Under the pieces are notes generated by a model. It worked only from the letters and a program-made list of their open reading frames with translations, had not been told where the DNA came from and made no database searches. Shown piece after piece: positions 24,588 through 31,895 of a stretch of DNA of 44,260 nt. Position 1 is the first letter of the stretch, and every line of letters starts with the position of its first letter. The stretch lies in assembly GCA_934376945.1 (NCBI GenBank), contig CAKRPI010000005.1, positions 1 through 44,260 of the forward strand, in the 5' to 3' direction. Position numbers and translations under genes: made by a program. This stretch comes from an uncultured Lachnospiraceae bacterium. GTDB taxonomy: Bacteria; Bacillota; Clostridia; Lachnospirales; Lachnospiraceae.

Positions 24588-25130
24588 TCATTCCTGTTCT
24601 TCATCTTCGTCACCTTCCTCCCCCTCACCCGGCTCATCATCATCTTCCGCATCATAACCACCCGTCTGATCAATTTCATCCGGATCATACTCAGACAATT
24701 CCTCCAAAGCATCATATAAGTTTTTTTGAATAATCTGTATGATCAGGTTAATGTCCTTTACTCCAGATACCTCCATAGCCATTTTAGATGGTAAAGCCAG
24801 CAGCCGGTTCTTAAACCTTAACAGCATATTGGTCAGATAACTTTCCACATCCGCCGCTTCGTGGAGTTCACGTCTAAGCTTCCGGAGCTTCAAAAGTGAT
24901 ATCTGTCTTTTCACTTCCTCATGCTCTGCCTGCACCTTCTCTTTTGAGATCAATGCACTGCGTCCCAGTTCCGCATTTACTTTGTACTCAATGTACTCCT
25001 GCACACAATTTTCCAGTCGATAACCGCGGACATTTTCTTCGCTCTGAAAGAGTCCCTCCTCCCGCAGTGCACGCACGCGACGGCTTGTAATTCCAAGGCA
25101 TTGCGCCAATTCTTTCTGATTTACAACCAC
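24588..25130 (-). CDS. Terminase small subunit (Nu1-like)
   Basis: 180 residues, GTG start with GGAGGT 8 nt upstream. The N-terminal winged helix (KELAQCLGITSRRVRALREEGLF) resembles lambda Nu1 and would bind cos; residues 65-130 are charged helices; the C-terminus is a long acidic tail (DDDEPGEGEEGDEDEEQE). It pairs with the downstream GpA-type TerL. Confidence 0.87.
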   Translation of the reverse strand: MVVNQKELAQCLGITSRRVRALREEGLFQSEENVRGYRLENCVQEYIEYKVNAELGRSALISKEKVQAEHEEVKRQISLLKLRKLRRELHEAADVESYLTNMLLRFKNRLLALPSKMAMEVSGVKDINLIIQIIQKNLYDALEELSEYDPDEIDQTGGYDAEDDDEPGEGEEGDEDEEQE

Positions 25131-25325
25131 TGTTTTCCACCTCCGCCTTTATCGTCATGCAAATTATTCACAAACATCCTCCACAATACACAAAAAGCGG
25201 AAGGAAGTGCCCTAAAAAAAACACCCGGAAAGAGAAAAATACCGCGCCTTCCACGCCCCGCATACGCCCCCAGGGGGTCGGAAGTACCTAAACCACCAGG
25301 ACCGACCGACACGCCAGAAAGCGCA
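25131..25325. other. GC-rich non-coding region upstream of terS, candidate cos site
   Basis: About 195 bp without a convincing gene. It contains the palindrome CCCCCAGGGGG-like block (CCCCCAGGGGG on plus at about 25268-25278), a long purine/A-rich part, and CGCATACGCCCC. GpA-type terminases cut at cos, which normally lies just upstream of the small subunit gene, so this is the best place for cosB/cosN. Inference from position. Confidence 0.45.
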
Positions 25326-25352
25326 GAAAAAGAGCGCCCAAACGGGCGCCCT
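25326..25352 (-). terminator. Rho-independent terminator after the RHH gene
   Basis: On the minus strand AGGGCGCCC, loop GTTT and GGGCGCTCT form a 9-bp stem followed by TTTTT. It lies between the small RHH gene and terS, so late transcription must read through it or be antiterminated. Confidence 0.78.
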
Positions 25353-25358
25353 TCTGTG

Positions 25359-25559
25359 TTACTTCCTGTTCTGTTCTTCAATAAATGCGTTCATCATTGC
25401 AGTAATCTGTGCCGCCTGACTGACTCCGGCTTTCTCGCAAGCTTCTGCAAACCTTTCTGCTACATCGCGTTTTAGCTTAAAACCTTTAGTCATATATCCG
25501 GCTTTCTTCTGATACTTTTCCGATGCTACAGTCTGAGGATTAGGATTACCCTTTGGCAT
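25359..25559 (-). CDS. Small ribbon-helix-helix-like DNA-binding protein
   Basis: 66 residues from MPKGNPNPQTVASEKYQ. YMTKGFKLKRDVAERFAEACEKAGVSQAAQITAMMNAFIEEQ has the beta-helix-helix pattern of Arc/CopG-type proteins that bind DNA as dimers. GGAGGG 6 nt upstream supports this start; a longer frame is open but lacks a ribosome site. The upstream 33-residue membrane peptide overlaps its start by 14 bp. Confidence 0.72.
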   Translation of the reverse strand: MPKGNPNPQTVASEKYQKKAGYMTKGFKLKRDVAERFAEACEKAGVSQAAQITAMMNAFIEEQNRK

Positions 25560-25647
25560 GTTTATCCCTCCACTTTCTGTAAGCAACACCAGCAATCTGA
25601 CTAACAACAACTGCCACAATAATTGCTACAACAACCTCTATTTTCAT
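25546..25647 (-). CDS. Tiny membrane peptide (33 aa) coupled to the RHH gene
   Basis: 33 residues starting MKIEVVVAIIVAVVVSQIAG and ending YRKWRDKHAKG. It is one hydrophobic helix and a basic tail with Lys-Trp, loosely like the two type I toxins at 1255 and 1618. It overlaps the RHH gene start by 14 bp. No convergent small-RNA promoter was found here, so it is not called a toxin. The ribosome site is weak. Confidence 0.45.
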   Translation of the reverse strand: MKIEVVVAIIVAVVVSQIAGVAYRKWRDKHAKG

Positions 25648-25719
25648 ACTTTACAAAGATGAGCATTTGTGTTATTTTCTAGTTACAGGAGAGAGCTCTG
25701 ACCTCTCTCCCTGATTAAC

Positions 25720-25851
25720 TTACCGGGTAATCATATGGACAATCAATCCTGAGATTACTCCAGCAATAACTCCTGAGATTGTCTGCACGGCGAATGCTTT
25801 CCAATCGATGGAGTTTTTCTTTTTCGGCTTATGCCGATTTCGATTGCTCAT
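25720..25851 (-). CDS. Small membrane protein, first gene after late promoter (43 aa)
   Basis: 43 residues: a basic start MSNRNRHKPKKKNSIDWKAF and one membrane helix AVQTISGVIAGVISGLIVHM. GTAAGGAGGTAAAAGAG is a strong ribosome site. It is the first gene after the promoter at 25876-25904 and is followed by a GGAGAGAG/CTCTCTCC hairpin at 25688-25710. Unknown role; possibly a holin-like or exclusion peptide. Confidence 0.6.
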   Translation of the reverse strand: MSNRNRHKPKKKNSIDWKAFAVQTISGVIAGVISGLIVHMITR

Positions 25852-25875
25852 CTCTTTTACCTCCTTACATTATGT

Positions 25876-25904
25876 ATTGTAGCATAGGGTTAACCATATG
25901 TCAA
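25876..25904 (-). promoter_or_regulatory. Late promoter, consensus sigma-A type
   Basis: On the minus strand TTGACA (25899-25904), 17 bp and TACAAT (25876-25881), with start near 25869. It lies just after the early-operon terminator and before the packaging genes. Confidence 0.85.
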
Positions 25905-25927
25905 TACTTTATGCAAAGAAATATAGA

Positions 25928-25955
25928 AAAACACCCATCTTATGACAGGTGTTTT
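25928..25955 (-). terminator. Terminator at the end of the early operon
   Basis: Arms GGTGTTTT / AAAACACC with a 12-nt loop; on the minus strand the stem ends GGTGTTTTTC. It closes the transcript ending with the late-regulator-like gene. Confidence 0.75.
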
Positions 25956-26085
25956 CCAAAATCCTCCACCAGGCTGTGACACCTGGCAAAAGGAAATTCA
26001 CAAATGAATTGAGGATATTTATGAAGCCGTCTGCTGTTTGGAGTAGCCTCAGCTTTTCGCCTTTGGCTTCGACTATATTATAAAA

Positions 26086-26112
26086 CGACTTTTCCGACTT
26101 TTCCGACCTTTT
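26086..26112 (-). repeat. Three tandem 9-bp repeats downstream of the regulator gene
   Basis: CGACTTTTC occurs at 26086 and 26095, with a third diverged unit at 26104 (CGACCTTTT). On the coding strand it reads GGAAAAGTC in tandem. It lies directly after the stop of the ArpU/RinA-like gene and about 180 bp before the late promoter, so it could be a binding site of that regulator. Confidence 0.55.
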
Positions 26113-26113
26113 T

Positions 26114-26545
26114 TCATTTTATGCCTATTTTTTTTAAATAAGTATCTCGAATATGTAACCGCGGATAGTCCGGACTATTGGTATAACCAAGCTGATTAGA
26201 GATTTTCGTCCACGTTGCTCCATCAATATAATACAGCCGGAACACCGTTCTGGCTTGCACATCCTCTATACCATTAATCCAATTTTCCACAGCCAGGCAC
26301 CTGGCTTTTTTCTTTTCAAGGTCCTGCTGCCGCCTGGCATACCGTTCCCAGTCAAAACCAACCACAGCCTGTGCCCGTGGCTCTCCTGTACGATAATCCA
26401 GTATTATGCTATTGTCAAAACCATTATCTTCCTGCTGCATGTACACAATTTCATGTTCCAGAAGAGGGATCTCGCTCTTGGTCTTTCTGTATGTACTTAA
26501 AAGCTTTTTTGTCATTTTAATCCCGCTCAATGGAATCACCTCCAA
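26114..26545 (-). CDS. Late-gene regulator-like protein (DUF1492/ArpU type)
   Basis: 143 residues. The middle is LEHEIVYMQQEDNGFDNSIILDYRTGEPRAQAVVG, and the end INGIEDVQARTVFRLYYIDGATWTKISNQLGYTNSPDYPRLHIRDTYLKKI resembles a sigma-70 region 4-like helix-turn-helix as in RinA/ArpU/DUF1492 proteins, which control late genes of Firmicutes phages. It is the last gene before the late promoter, as expected. The actual start may be the ATG at 26515. Confidence 0.75.
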   Translation of the reverse strand: MEVIPLSGIKMTKKLLSTYRKTKSEIPLLEHEIVYMQQEDNGFDNSIILDYRTGEPRAQAVVGFDWERYARRQQDLEKKKARCLAVENWINGIEDVQARTVFRLYYIDGATWTKISNQLGYTNSPDYPRLHIRDTYLKKIGIK

Positions 26546-26849
26546 CCGGCCTTATTTTAATCTTGTTCAAATCTATTCCACTACACTTAAGGCGCTGGCA
26601 CACTTCTTCCCATTTCTGCTGGGCAGCTTCACTCATTGAGTAATTTCCTTTCCATTTTGATGCTTGTCCAACTTCTTCAAAAGTATATTCACCGCGAAGC
26701 TTTCTGCAACTATGCGCATACACCCGAACAATCCCAGCGGAACATCCTAATTTCTTGGCTGCATCTACTGCTGTATACTGGCCAATCAGTTTCCCGCAGT
26801 GAAACACATTATATTTTTTAACTACGGCCACTACCACCACCTCCCTCAT
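26517..26849 (-). CDS. Small early protein with HTH-like region
   Basis: 110 residues. CGKLIGQYTAVDAAKKLGCSAGIVRVYAHSCRKLRGEYTFEEV looks like a phage NUMOD1/HTH-like unit that reads repeated DNA or controls transcription (KLGCSAGIV as recognition helix). It overlaps the regulator gene by 29 bp. Function unknown. Confidence 0.55.
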   Translation of the reverse strand: MREVVVVAVVKKYNVFHCGKLIGQYTAVDAAKKLGCSAGIVRVYAHSCRKLRGEYTFEEVGQASKWKGNYSMSEAAQQKWEEVCQRLKCSGIDLNKIKIRPVGGDSIERD

Positions 26850-26885
26850 TTATCCGTTTCAGAATAGTAACTATAAATTTCAGTT

Positions 26886-27116
26886 TTACGATGTTTCTCT
26901 TTTTCCATCTAACTCATGAAAATCTGGTTCCCAATCATGCATTTTCATCATCGACACGCAACAATGAATTTTTGTGGCACATCCTTCACAGATTTCGCCC
27001 AAACTTTCGTTAAATGATATCCTTGGATTTCCATTATTTGCCTGTAACTGCTGTCTCCAGGTCTCATTGTCCGGCTTAATTTCTTTTCCACAGATATCGC
27101 AAAATGTTTTTTTCAT
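26886..27116 (-). CDS. Small zinc-binding protein
   Basis: 76 residues from MKKTFCDICGKEIKPD. CDIC and CEGC pairs form a zinc ribbon, followed by CC in KIHCCVSMMKMHDWEP. The start at 27116 follows GGAGG. Similar short two-CxxC proteins are common in early regions of Clostridia phages, with unknown role. Confidence 0.62.
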   Translation of the reverse strand: MKKTFCDICGKEIKPDNETWRQQLQANNGNPRISFNESLGEICEGCATKIHCCVSMMKMHDWEPDFHELDGKRETS

Positions 27117-27136
27117 AGCATCCTCCAAATCCTAAT

Positions 27137-27271
27137 TTACTTCCGTTTTCCGCCTGTCCTGCTACGCTTATGCCAGGCTCTCCGGCGCTGGATCCGCCCG
27201 TAGCGTTCCAGCAACCGGTCAATCTTTTCGGCTTTCCCTTTTTCAAGCAACACGAATTCCATAGTGTTCAT
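27137..27271 (-). CDS. Short basic protein (44 aa)
   Basis: 44 residues MNTMEFVLLEKGKAEKIDRL then a very basic end (RIQRRRAWHKRSRTGGKRK). The ATGA overlap with the DUF551 gene stop (27268-27270) and tight spacing to the next gene support it as a real, coupled gene. Could bind nucleic acid. Confidence 0.58.
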   Translation of the reverse strand: MNTMEFVLLEKGKAEKIDRLLERYGRIQRRRAWHKRSRTGGKRK

Positions 27272-27705
27272 CCCTCTCTGTACGGTTCCGGCAGTGGCAT
27301 CCAGGCCAGCACATGAAACTCGAATGTTGCCAGGCTCTCATACCCTGCTGCGCCCTGCACAAACCAGAATCCATTATCATAGCTTCCAACCTGTATACAC
27401 GTACTGGTTGATGACCTGGACTTCATACACAGTAACACGCTTTTGTTTCGCTCCGACAGCCGCTCCTTTACCGGAATCCATCCTGCTGCCTCGTCCGCTT
27501 CTGCCGCTCTGATCATTTCCTCATCCATTGGCTCACTCTGATACAACTCCAAACCAATAACCGGCATCTCACTGTCCGTGATGCCAATCACTCTGATCTG
27601 ATTGCCTGGCCAAACAATCCGATCTTTTGGCTTTATTGCCAGAAAGCAAACTTCTTCATCCTCCGGCCATCTGCTAAGATACTCTTTTAACTCTTTCACC
27701 TTCAT
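27268..27705 (-). CDS. DUF551 domain protein
   Basis: 145 residues from MKVKELKEYLSRWPED. The C-terminal half has GWIPVKERLSERNKSVLLCM and FHVLAWMPLPEPYREG, the diagnostic W-I-P-V-KERLP and aWmPLPePY blocks of DUF551 (PF04448), found in many phages. The N-terminal half is a separate domain of the LxxYLxxxPEDxEV type. Role unknown. Confidence 0.8.
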   Translation of the reverse strand: MKVKELKEYLSRWPEDEEVCFLAIKPKDRIVWPGNQIRVIGITDSEMPVIGLELYQSEPMDEEMIRAAEADEAAGWIPVKERLSERNKSVLLCMKSRSSTSTCIQVGSYDNGFWFVQGAAGYESLATFEFHVLAWMPLPEPYREG

Positions 27706-27715
27706 CGCGTCCTCC

Positions 27716-28129
27716 TTAGTACCGGTCCAATGTTTCACCGACCATATCAATCCACAAGATGCTTTCCCGGGTACCGCCTGGCAGCTCTACCAGGCAGAAG
27801 TATTTGCTGGCCGTGGAAAGAACCTTTGCTGTTACCTTTGGTGTACACCCCTTTTTTATCTTTCCATCAAAGTCTCCATACATGGAAGCCTTCACGCTTC
27901 TCACCCGGATTCTGCTGCCTTCCTGTGTCGATTTCCGGACCTGATTGATCCGGTTGATTGCAATACCAAACTGGCGGCTCATAAACAGGCAGTCTTTTTT
28001 CTTTCTCACACCATTAACTCTCAGATACTGCCGCGCCATGCCTTCGCTGATTCCGATCTGGTTCGAAATTTCCCTCACGGTCATCCCATCGCCGTATAAT
28101 CTCAATACCGTTCGCTCTGTTGCATTCAT
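27716..28129 (-). CDS. HTH protein of the early operon
   Basis: 137 residues. ERTVLRLYGDGMTVREISNQIGISEGMARQYLRVNGV is a clear helix-turn-helix of the sigma-70 region 4/resolvase type; the rest is beta-rich (KVTAKVLSTASKYFCLVELPGGTRESILWID). It follows parB by 3 bp. Probably regulatory; no exact family recognised. Confidence 0.68.
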   Translation of the reverse strand: MNATERTVLRLYGDGMTVREISNQIGISEGMARQYLRVNGVRKKKDCLFMSRQFGIAINRINQVRKSTQEGSRIRVRSVKASMYGDFDGKIKKGCTPKVTAKVLSTASKYFCLVELPGGTRESILWIDMVGETLDRY

Positions 28130-28132
28130 CCG

Positions 28133-29992
28133 TTACGCCTCCTTCTGGATGTATTTCAGGAACTCCACTAACTCCGTCTCACTGTTTTGATAGTGGTTAT
28201 ATTCTTCGCTTCTTGTCCATTTCCAGACACCATTAGAATCTACCGGCGGCTCCGGTCCACCAATCAGGTGATAATTGGCACTGGTGAAATTGCCCCAATA
28301 GTTTTTGCTGACAAATTCTTCCACAACCAGACGAGCCCCGCACTCAAAATCATATTTATAAAAAGTGCTGCCGATATGTTCATCCCTGTACCAGATGCCC
28401 CACGGCTTATAATTCCGCAGCCACTCCTTCCGCTGGTCGTTGTTTTTCATGTGAGGGAGTTCTGGCTGGGTGGCTGGATCCGACTCTTCCTCGTTCTGTG
28501 TCCGGAGCAAGAGATTGTACGCCTGCAACATCATGCAATGTTTGGTGTATACCGTCGGCTCATTCTGTTTCCAGTCTTCCCCCAGGCACTCCAGCTGCTG
28601 CTCCTGGACCCATATCATATGTTCCAGCTGCTCCCGGTCATATTCCGGCGGCTCCTCAGTCACGCATGCTGCCTCCGGCTCTTCCCGTGTCTCTGGCACT
28701 GTCATAACGTCCTGCTGCTTTTCGGCAGCATCTTCCATCCCATCCTGCTGCTTATTGGCAGCGTCCGGGCTTCCGGCACTCCGCTGTGCCTCCTCCATTG
28801 CCATGACATTCCACATACTCTGCACAGCCGCGCACAGATAAAACCACCTGACGTTTCCCAGGCGCTTCCCGGCACCGCTCCAAATCTGAATGCAGGTATC
28901 CTGCATATCCGCCCAGGCAACTTTCTCATTCTCCGGGTCTGGGAAATACATAACAGAATACACACCACGAAATTTCTGCTTATACTGCTTTTCTGATTCC
29001 ACCACATTCAGCACTCGGTTGTTAAAATCCTGCTTACACCACTCTTTATTGTCTTCAATCAGTTTTCGCGCCAGGGAATTCAGATAAATTTCCCGAAGTT
29101 CCGGGGCCATGGTATCTGTTTGCATCTGCGGGCACAGTTCCGGATAATCCTTCGTCAGCTCCTGCTGTCCCGGGATCTCTGTGTCAGATTCTGACACGCC
29201 TGTGGACCGCTCTCTTTCTGTGTCAGATTCTGACACGCCCAGATCCATCTCTTTTCCTGTGTCAGATTCTGACACGGCCTTCACATCTGCCAGCTTTACC
29301 TCTTCGCGCCCGGCAAGCTCCTGCTGCTTCTCCGCTGGCAGTCCTGCTGCCTCGTTCGCCACCGACACGCCAATAGCTCCGCTCTGGAACTTGTCCATCA
29401 TCTCTGGTGCCAGGTTGTTGTTGATGTGGTTGAGCTGTGCCACCTTGGTCTCTGACATTCCGGTCAGCTCTGCCACCAGCTTCCGAAGTTCCCGCCCGGA
29501 AAGTCCCGGTTCCAGTCCGATCCACTCCCGGAAACGATCCTGCTCTTCCTGGCTTCCGGTCTGCATGGCTTTTAACAGCTCCGTCAGCCGTGTCACTTCC
29601 ATCATGCGCTCCCAGTCTGACCGGTTCCTGGCTCCGCAGTTGGTCAGAATCAGATTAACCTCGCTCATCAGATCCCCGTCCCGCTCCACGTGCACCGGCA
29701 GCATGGCGTACTCTTCATGTCCGAGTTCTTCCACCAGATACTTTACTGCCTGACGGCGGCGGTGGCCTGCGATCAGTTCATACTCGTCCGGTGTCTTCTT
29801 TCTTGCCAGCAGGTTCTGCTTTACACCTCCGGCCAGCACGATCATCTGTGCCAGCTCCTTGATGGACTCCATGGAGTAATTGTTGTTCTCTGACGGAATC
29901 AGCTTTGTATAATGGACCATTGTTACTGCAAAGCCCGCTGCCTTCTTCTCGCCTTTCCCGGCATCCTTGATTAAGCTCTCGAACAGTGCCAT
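28133..29992 (-). CDS. parB: ParB/Spo0J-like partition protein, long form
   Basis: 619 residues. Residues 20-120 are the ParB CTP-binding domain with IAGHRRRQAV (GHRRR at 76-80); residues 120-235 include the central HTH (LSGRELRKLVAELTGMSETKVAQL). Residues 240-280 are three 13-residue repeats each beginning VSESDT, encoded by the 17-bp palindromes at 29259, 29220 and 29181. The C-terminal 330 residues are phage-type and include QWEQ-like EQEQLEHMIWVQEQQLECLG and a beta-rich end. Overlaps parA by 22 bp. It probably binds DNA near its own gene and works with ParA for plasmid-like segregation or for replication control. Confidence 0.85.
   Translation of the reverse strand: MALFESLIKDAGKGEKKAAGFAVTMVHYTKLIPSENNNYSMESIKELAQMIVLAGGVKQNLLARKKTPDEYELIAGHRRRQAVKYLVEELGHEEYAMLPVHVERDGDLMSEVNLILTNCGARNRSDWERMMEVTRLTELLKAMQTGSQEEQDRFREWIGLEPGLSGRELRKLVAELTGMSETKVAQLNHINNNLAPEMMDKFQSGAIGVSVANEAAGLPAEKQQELAGREEVKLADVKAVSESDTGKEMDLGVSESDTERERSTGVSESDTEIPGQQELTKDYPELCPQMQTDTMAPELREIYLNSLARKLIEDNKEWCKQDFNNRVLNVVESEKQYKQKFRGVYSVMYFPDPENEKVAWADMQDTCIQIWSGAGKRLGNVRWFYLCAAVQSMWNVMAMEEAQRSAGSPDAANKQQDGMEDAAEKQQDVMTVPETREEPEAACVTEEPPEYDREQLEHMIWVQEQQLECLGEDWKQNEPTVYTKHCMMLQAYNLLLRTQNEEESDPATQPELPHMKNNDQRKEWLRNYKPWGIWYRDEHIGSTFYKYDFECGARLVVEEFVSKNYWGNFTSANYHLIGGPEPPVDSNGVWKWTRSEEYNHYQNSETELVEFLKYIQKEA
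29181..29275. repeat. Three 17-bp palindromes at 39-bp spacing inside parB (candidate parS)
   Basis: GTGTCAGATTCTGACAC lies at 29181-29197, 29220-29236 and 29259-29275, exactly 39 bp apart, each followed by CG. A fourth copy is at 221-237. They are in frame and encode VSESDT each time, so DNA and protein repeats coincide. The symmetrical arms and the place inside parB fit a parS-like centromere; expansion of a short coding repeat is the alternative. Confidence 0.68.
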
Positions 29993-30729
29993 GACTTATC
30001 CTCTCTTTCCAGGTATTCATCCGTGAAATCTCTGTAATCCATTGCCGCCGTAGATTTTGACGCGCATTTTGCAAGCGGCTTTCTCATTCTCAGCGAATGG
30101 CTCACCGCGCCGCACCTCCGGATCAGATTGCCGTACACCATCACATCCATGGTATTCATGACATTCTGCACAAGTTCCACCGTCTCCCGGTTTTTGTAAA
30201 ACGCGGTAAACAGGCATCCTGCATGGACACGCTTATCACAGAACTCGTGAATCACGTCCAGTGTGGTCCCCAGTCCATCCGTGGAAAAGACATCCGGGTT
30301 AAGCGGGATGATCACATCCTCCACCGCATCCATAACCACCTCGATCAGGAAACCGGTTCCAGGCGCGCAGTCGATGATGCAGTAATCATAATCTTTCTCA
30401 TACACCCACAATGCTCTTTTCAATGTTCCGGTGCCGCCCACCAACTTGCTCGGATCCACTGTTCTCAGGTTACTATTGGCCGGAACAATATCCAGCTTAG
30501 GGTATCGGGTACGCCACTTACAGCGCGTTGGCCGTGCCCCCAGAAGCAGCTCCGTCACCGAAGCCTTGGTCAGATCATACCGTCTGTAGAAGGATGAGGC
30601 ATTGCCCTGCGGATCCGTGTCGATCAGCAGCACCTTATACCCTCTCACAGTCAGCTCATATGCCAGATTGACAGAGGTCACAGTCTTGCCAATCCCGCCC
30701 TTGTTGTTGTAAACAGCTATCGTCTTCAT
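29971..30729 (-). CDS. parA: ParA-family partition ATPase
   Basis: 252 residues from MKTIAVYNNKGGIGKT. The deviant Walker A KGGIGKT (residues 10-16), DTDPQGNAS as A' motif and YCIIDCAPG as Walker B are all present. The end is basic. It should bind DNA without specificity and move ParB complexes. The overlap with parB marks one parAB operon. The upstream frame is open, but the ATG at 30729 has a good ribosome site (GAGGAGCTGAGAGG). Confidence 0.92.
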   Translation of the reverse strand: MKTIAVYNNKGGIGKTVTSVNLAYELTVRGYKVLLIDTDPQGNASSFYRRYDLTKASVTELLLGARPTRCKWRTRYPKLDIVPANSNLRTVDPSKLVGGTGTLKRALWVYEKDYDYCIIDCAPGTGFLIEVVMDAVEDVIIPLNPDVFSTDGLGTTLDVIHEFCDKRVHAGCLFTAFYKNRETVELVQNVMNTMDVMVYGNLIRRCGAVSHSLRMRKPLAKCASKSTAAMDYRDFTDEYLEREDKSWHCSRA

Positions 30730-30748
30730 AAACCTCTCAGCTCCTCCT

Positions 30749-31174
30749 CTAGTTAAACGGCAGTCCTTCGTCTTCCACTCCATCCGGAATGTTCATGAAG
30801 CCGTCACCCGCCGGGCTCGGTGTGCCGTAATTGGACGGCTCCGCTCCGTCCCGCTTTGCATCTGCAAACTCCTGCTCGTCCACGATCACATCCGTGGTGT
30901 AAACGCGCTGGCCCTCTCTGTTGGTATAGTTGCCAGTCTGGATACGTCCGGACACCAGTACCCGCATTCCCTGACGGAAATACTTCTCCGCAAACTCACC
31001 GGCCTTCCGGAATGCCACGATGTTGATAAAATCCGCTTCCTGACTTCCATCCTCTTTTCTGGTTCTGCGGTTCACCGCCAATGTATATCTGGCCACTGCC
31101 ATCGGCTCATTCCCCTGCGTATAACGCACTTCCGGATCTCTGGTTAATCGCCCCATAAGGATTACTCTGTTCAT
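30749..31174 (-). CDS. ssb: Single-stranded DNA-binding protein
   Basis: 141 residues from MNRVILMGRLTRDPEVRY. It has the OB fold blocks TRKEDGSQEADFINIVAFRKAGEFAEKYFRQGMRVLVSGRIQT and a C-terminal tip DEGLPFN close to the consensus DDDIPF that binds host replication proteins. It protects single strands in phage replication. Confidence 0.95.
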   Translation of the reverse strand: MNRVILMGRLTRDPEVRYTQGNEPMAVARYTLAVNRRTRKEDGSQEADFINIVAFRKAGEFAEKYFRQGMRVLVSGRIQTGNYTNREGQRVYTTDVIVDEQEFADAKRDGAEPSNYGTPSPAGDGFMNIPDGVEDEGLPFN

Positions 31175-31184
31175 CATCTGCCTC

Positions 31185-31895
31185 CTAACTCTGCGCCACC
31201 ATTGCCCTGGCCATATCCGTGACCATAGCGTCATAATCGGTTTTGCGCTCCTCGAAATTCATAAACGTGTTCTTTTTTCCTGCTGCCTTTCCATTTGCCC
31301 GCTTCGAAGCATCATCCTGCGCCCGTGCAAACCAGGAATTCATAAAGCGCTTTGCGCCAGATCTGGTTTTCCGGTACTTCTGATTGCTGTCACACCATCC
31401 TGCCATCTTCCGGAGTTCCTGCACGCAATCTATGCCCGGATAGAGCTGCTGGTAATACACCACGTCGTTCTCCGTCACGTTGTACATGCTTCCGTCATTC
31501 AGGATAAAGGCACCTGCAATCGGCGAGTCCGGAGCAGAGCTTTTTTCTGGCTCCGGGCAAATGGTTTTTATATTATCTTTTTCCTTTACCTTTTCCTTTA
31601 CCTTTTCCTTTTCTTTAGGTTTTTCATTTTCATAACCACTGGTTTTCTGTTTGTCATAACCACTGGTTTTTGGTCTCCCGCCTTTACTTCCATCAGCCTT
31701 TCTTTTTACGTTGGCATCTATCTGCGGTTTCGCCATCTCGAACGCCACCATAAAGAGCCCATCTCCTTCCGGCTCCGTGCCGTCCAGACCATAGTCAATG
31801 ATGGCCCACAAAGCTCTCAGCTGATCCTCTTCCGGGAGACGTTTAATTGCTTTCGCAAAGCTCTGATAAAAAATCAAGCTGTCTCTCATCATCAC
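31185..31895 (-). CDS. DUF6291 protein, possible replisome organiser
   Basis: 236 residues. RDSLIFYQSFAKAIKRLPEEDQLRALWAIIDYGLDGTEPE and KPQIDANVKRKADGSKGGRPK match DUF6291 of phage replication regions. A Lys/Glu-rich linker (residues 90-106) with repeats KEKVKEKVKEK leads to a C-terminal domain (NVTENDVVYYQQLYPGIDCVQELRKMAGWCDSNQKYRKTRSGAKRFMNSWF) that looks like a DnaD/primosome-type domain. No phage helicase is seen, so this protein may load the host helicase. Confidence 0.75.
   Translation of the reverse strand: MMMRDSLIFYQSFAKAIKRLPEEDQLRALWAIIDYGLDGTEPEGDGLFMVAFEMAKPQIDANVKRKADGSKGGRPKTSGYDKQKTSGYENEKPKEKEKVKEKVKEKDNIKTICPEPEKSSAPDSPIAGAFILNDGSMYNVTENDVVYYQQLYPGIDCVQELRKMAGWCDSNQKYRKTRSGAKRFMNSWFARAQDDASKRANGKAAGKKNTFMNFEERKTDYDAMVTDMARAMVAQS

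Noticed and set aside
28187..28996. Plus-strand frame of 269 residues over parB
   Set aside because: Antisense to parB; composition follows from the opposite codon use and no start signal is present.
29181..29275. CRISPR-like array
   Set aside because: Repeats are 17 bp with 22-bp coding spacers, in frame in parB, and no cas genes occur in the window.
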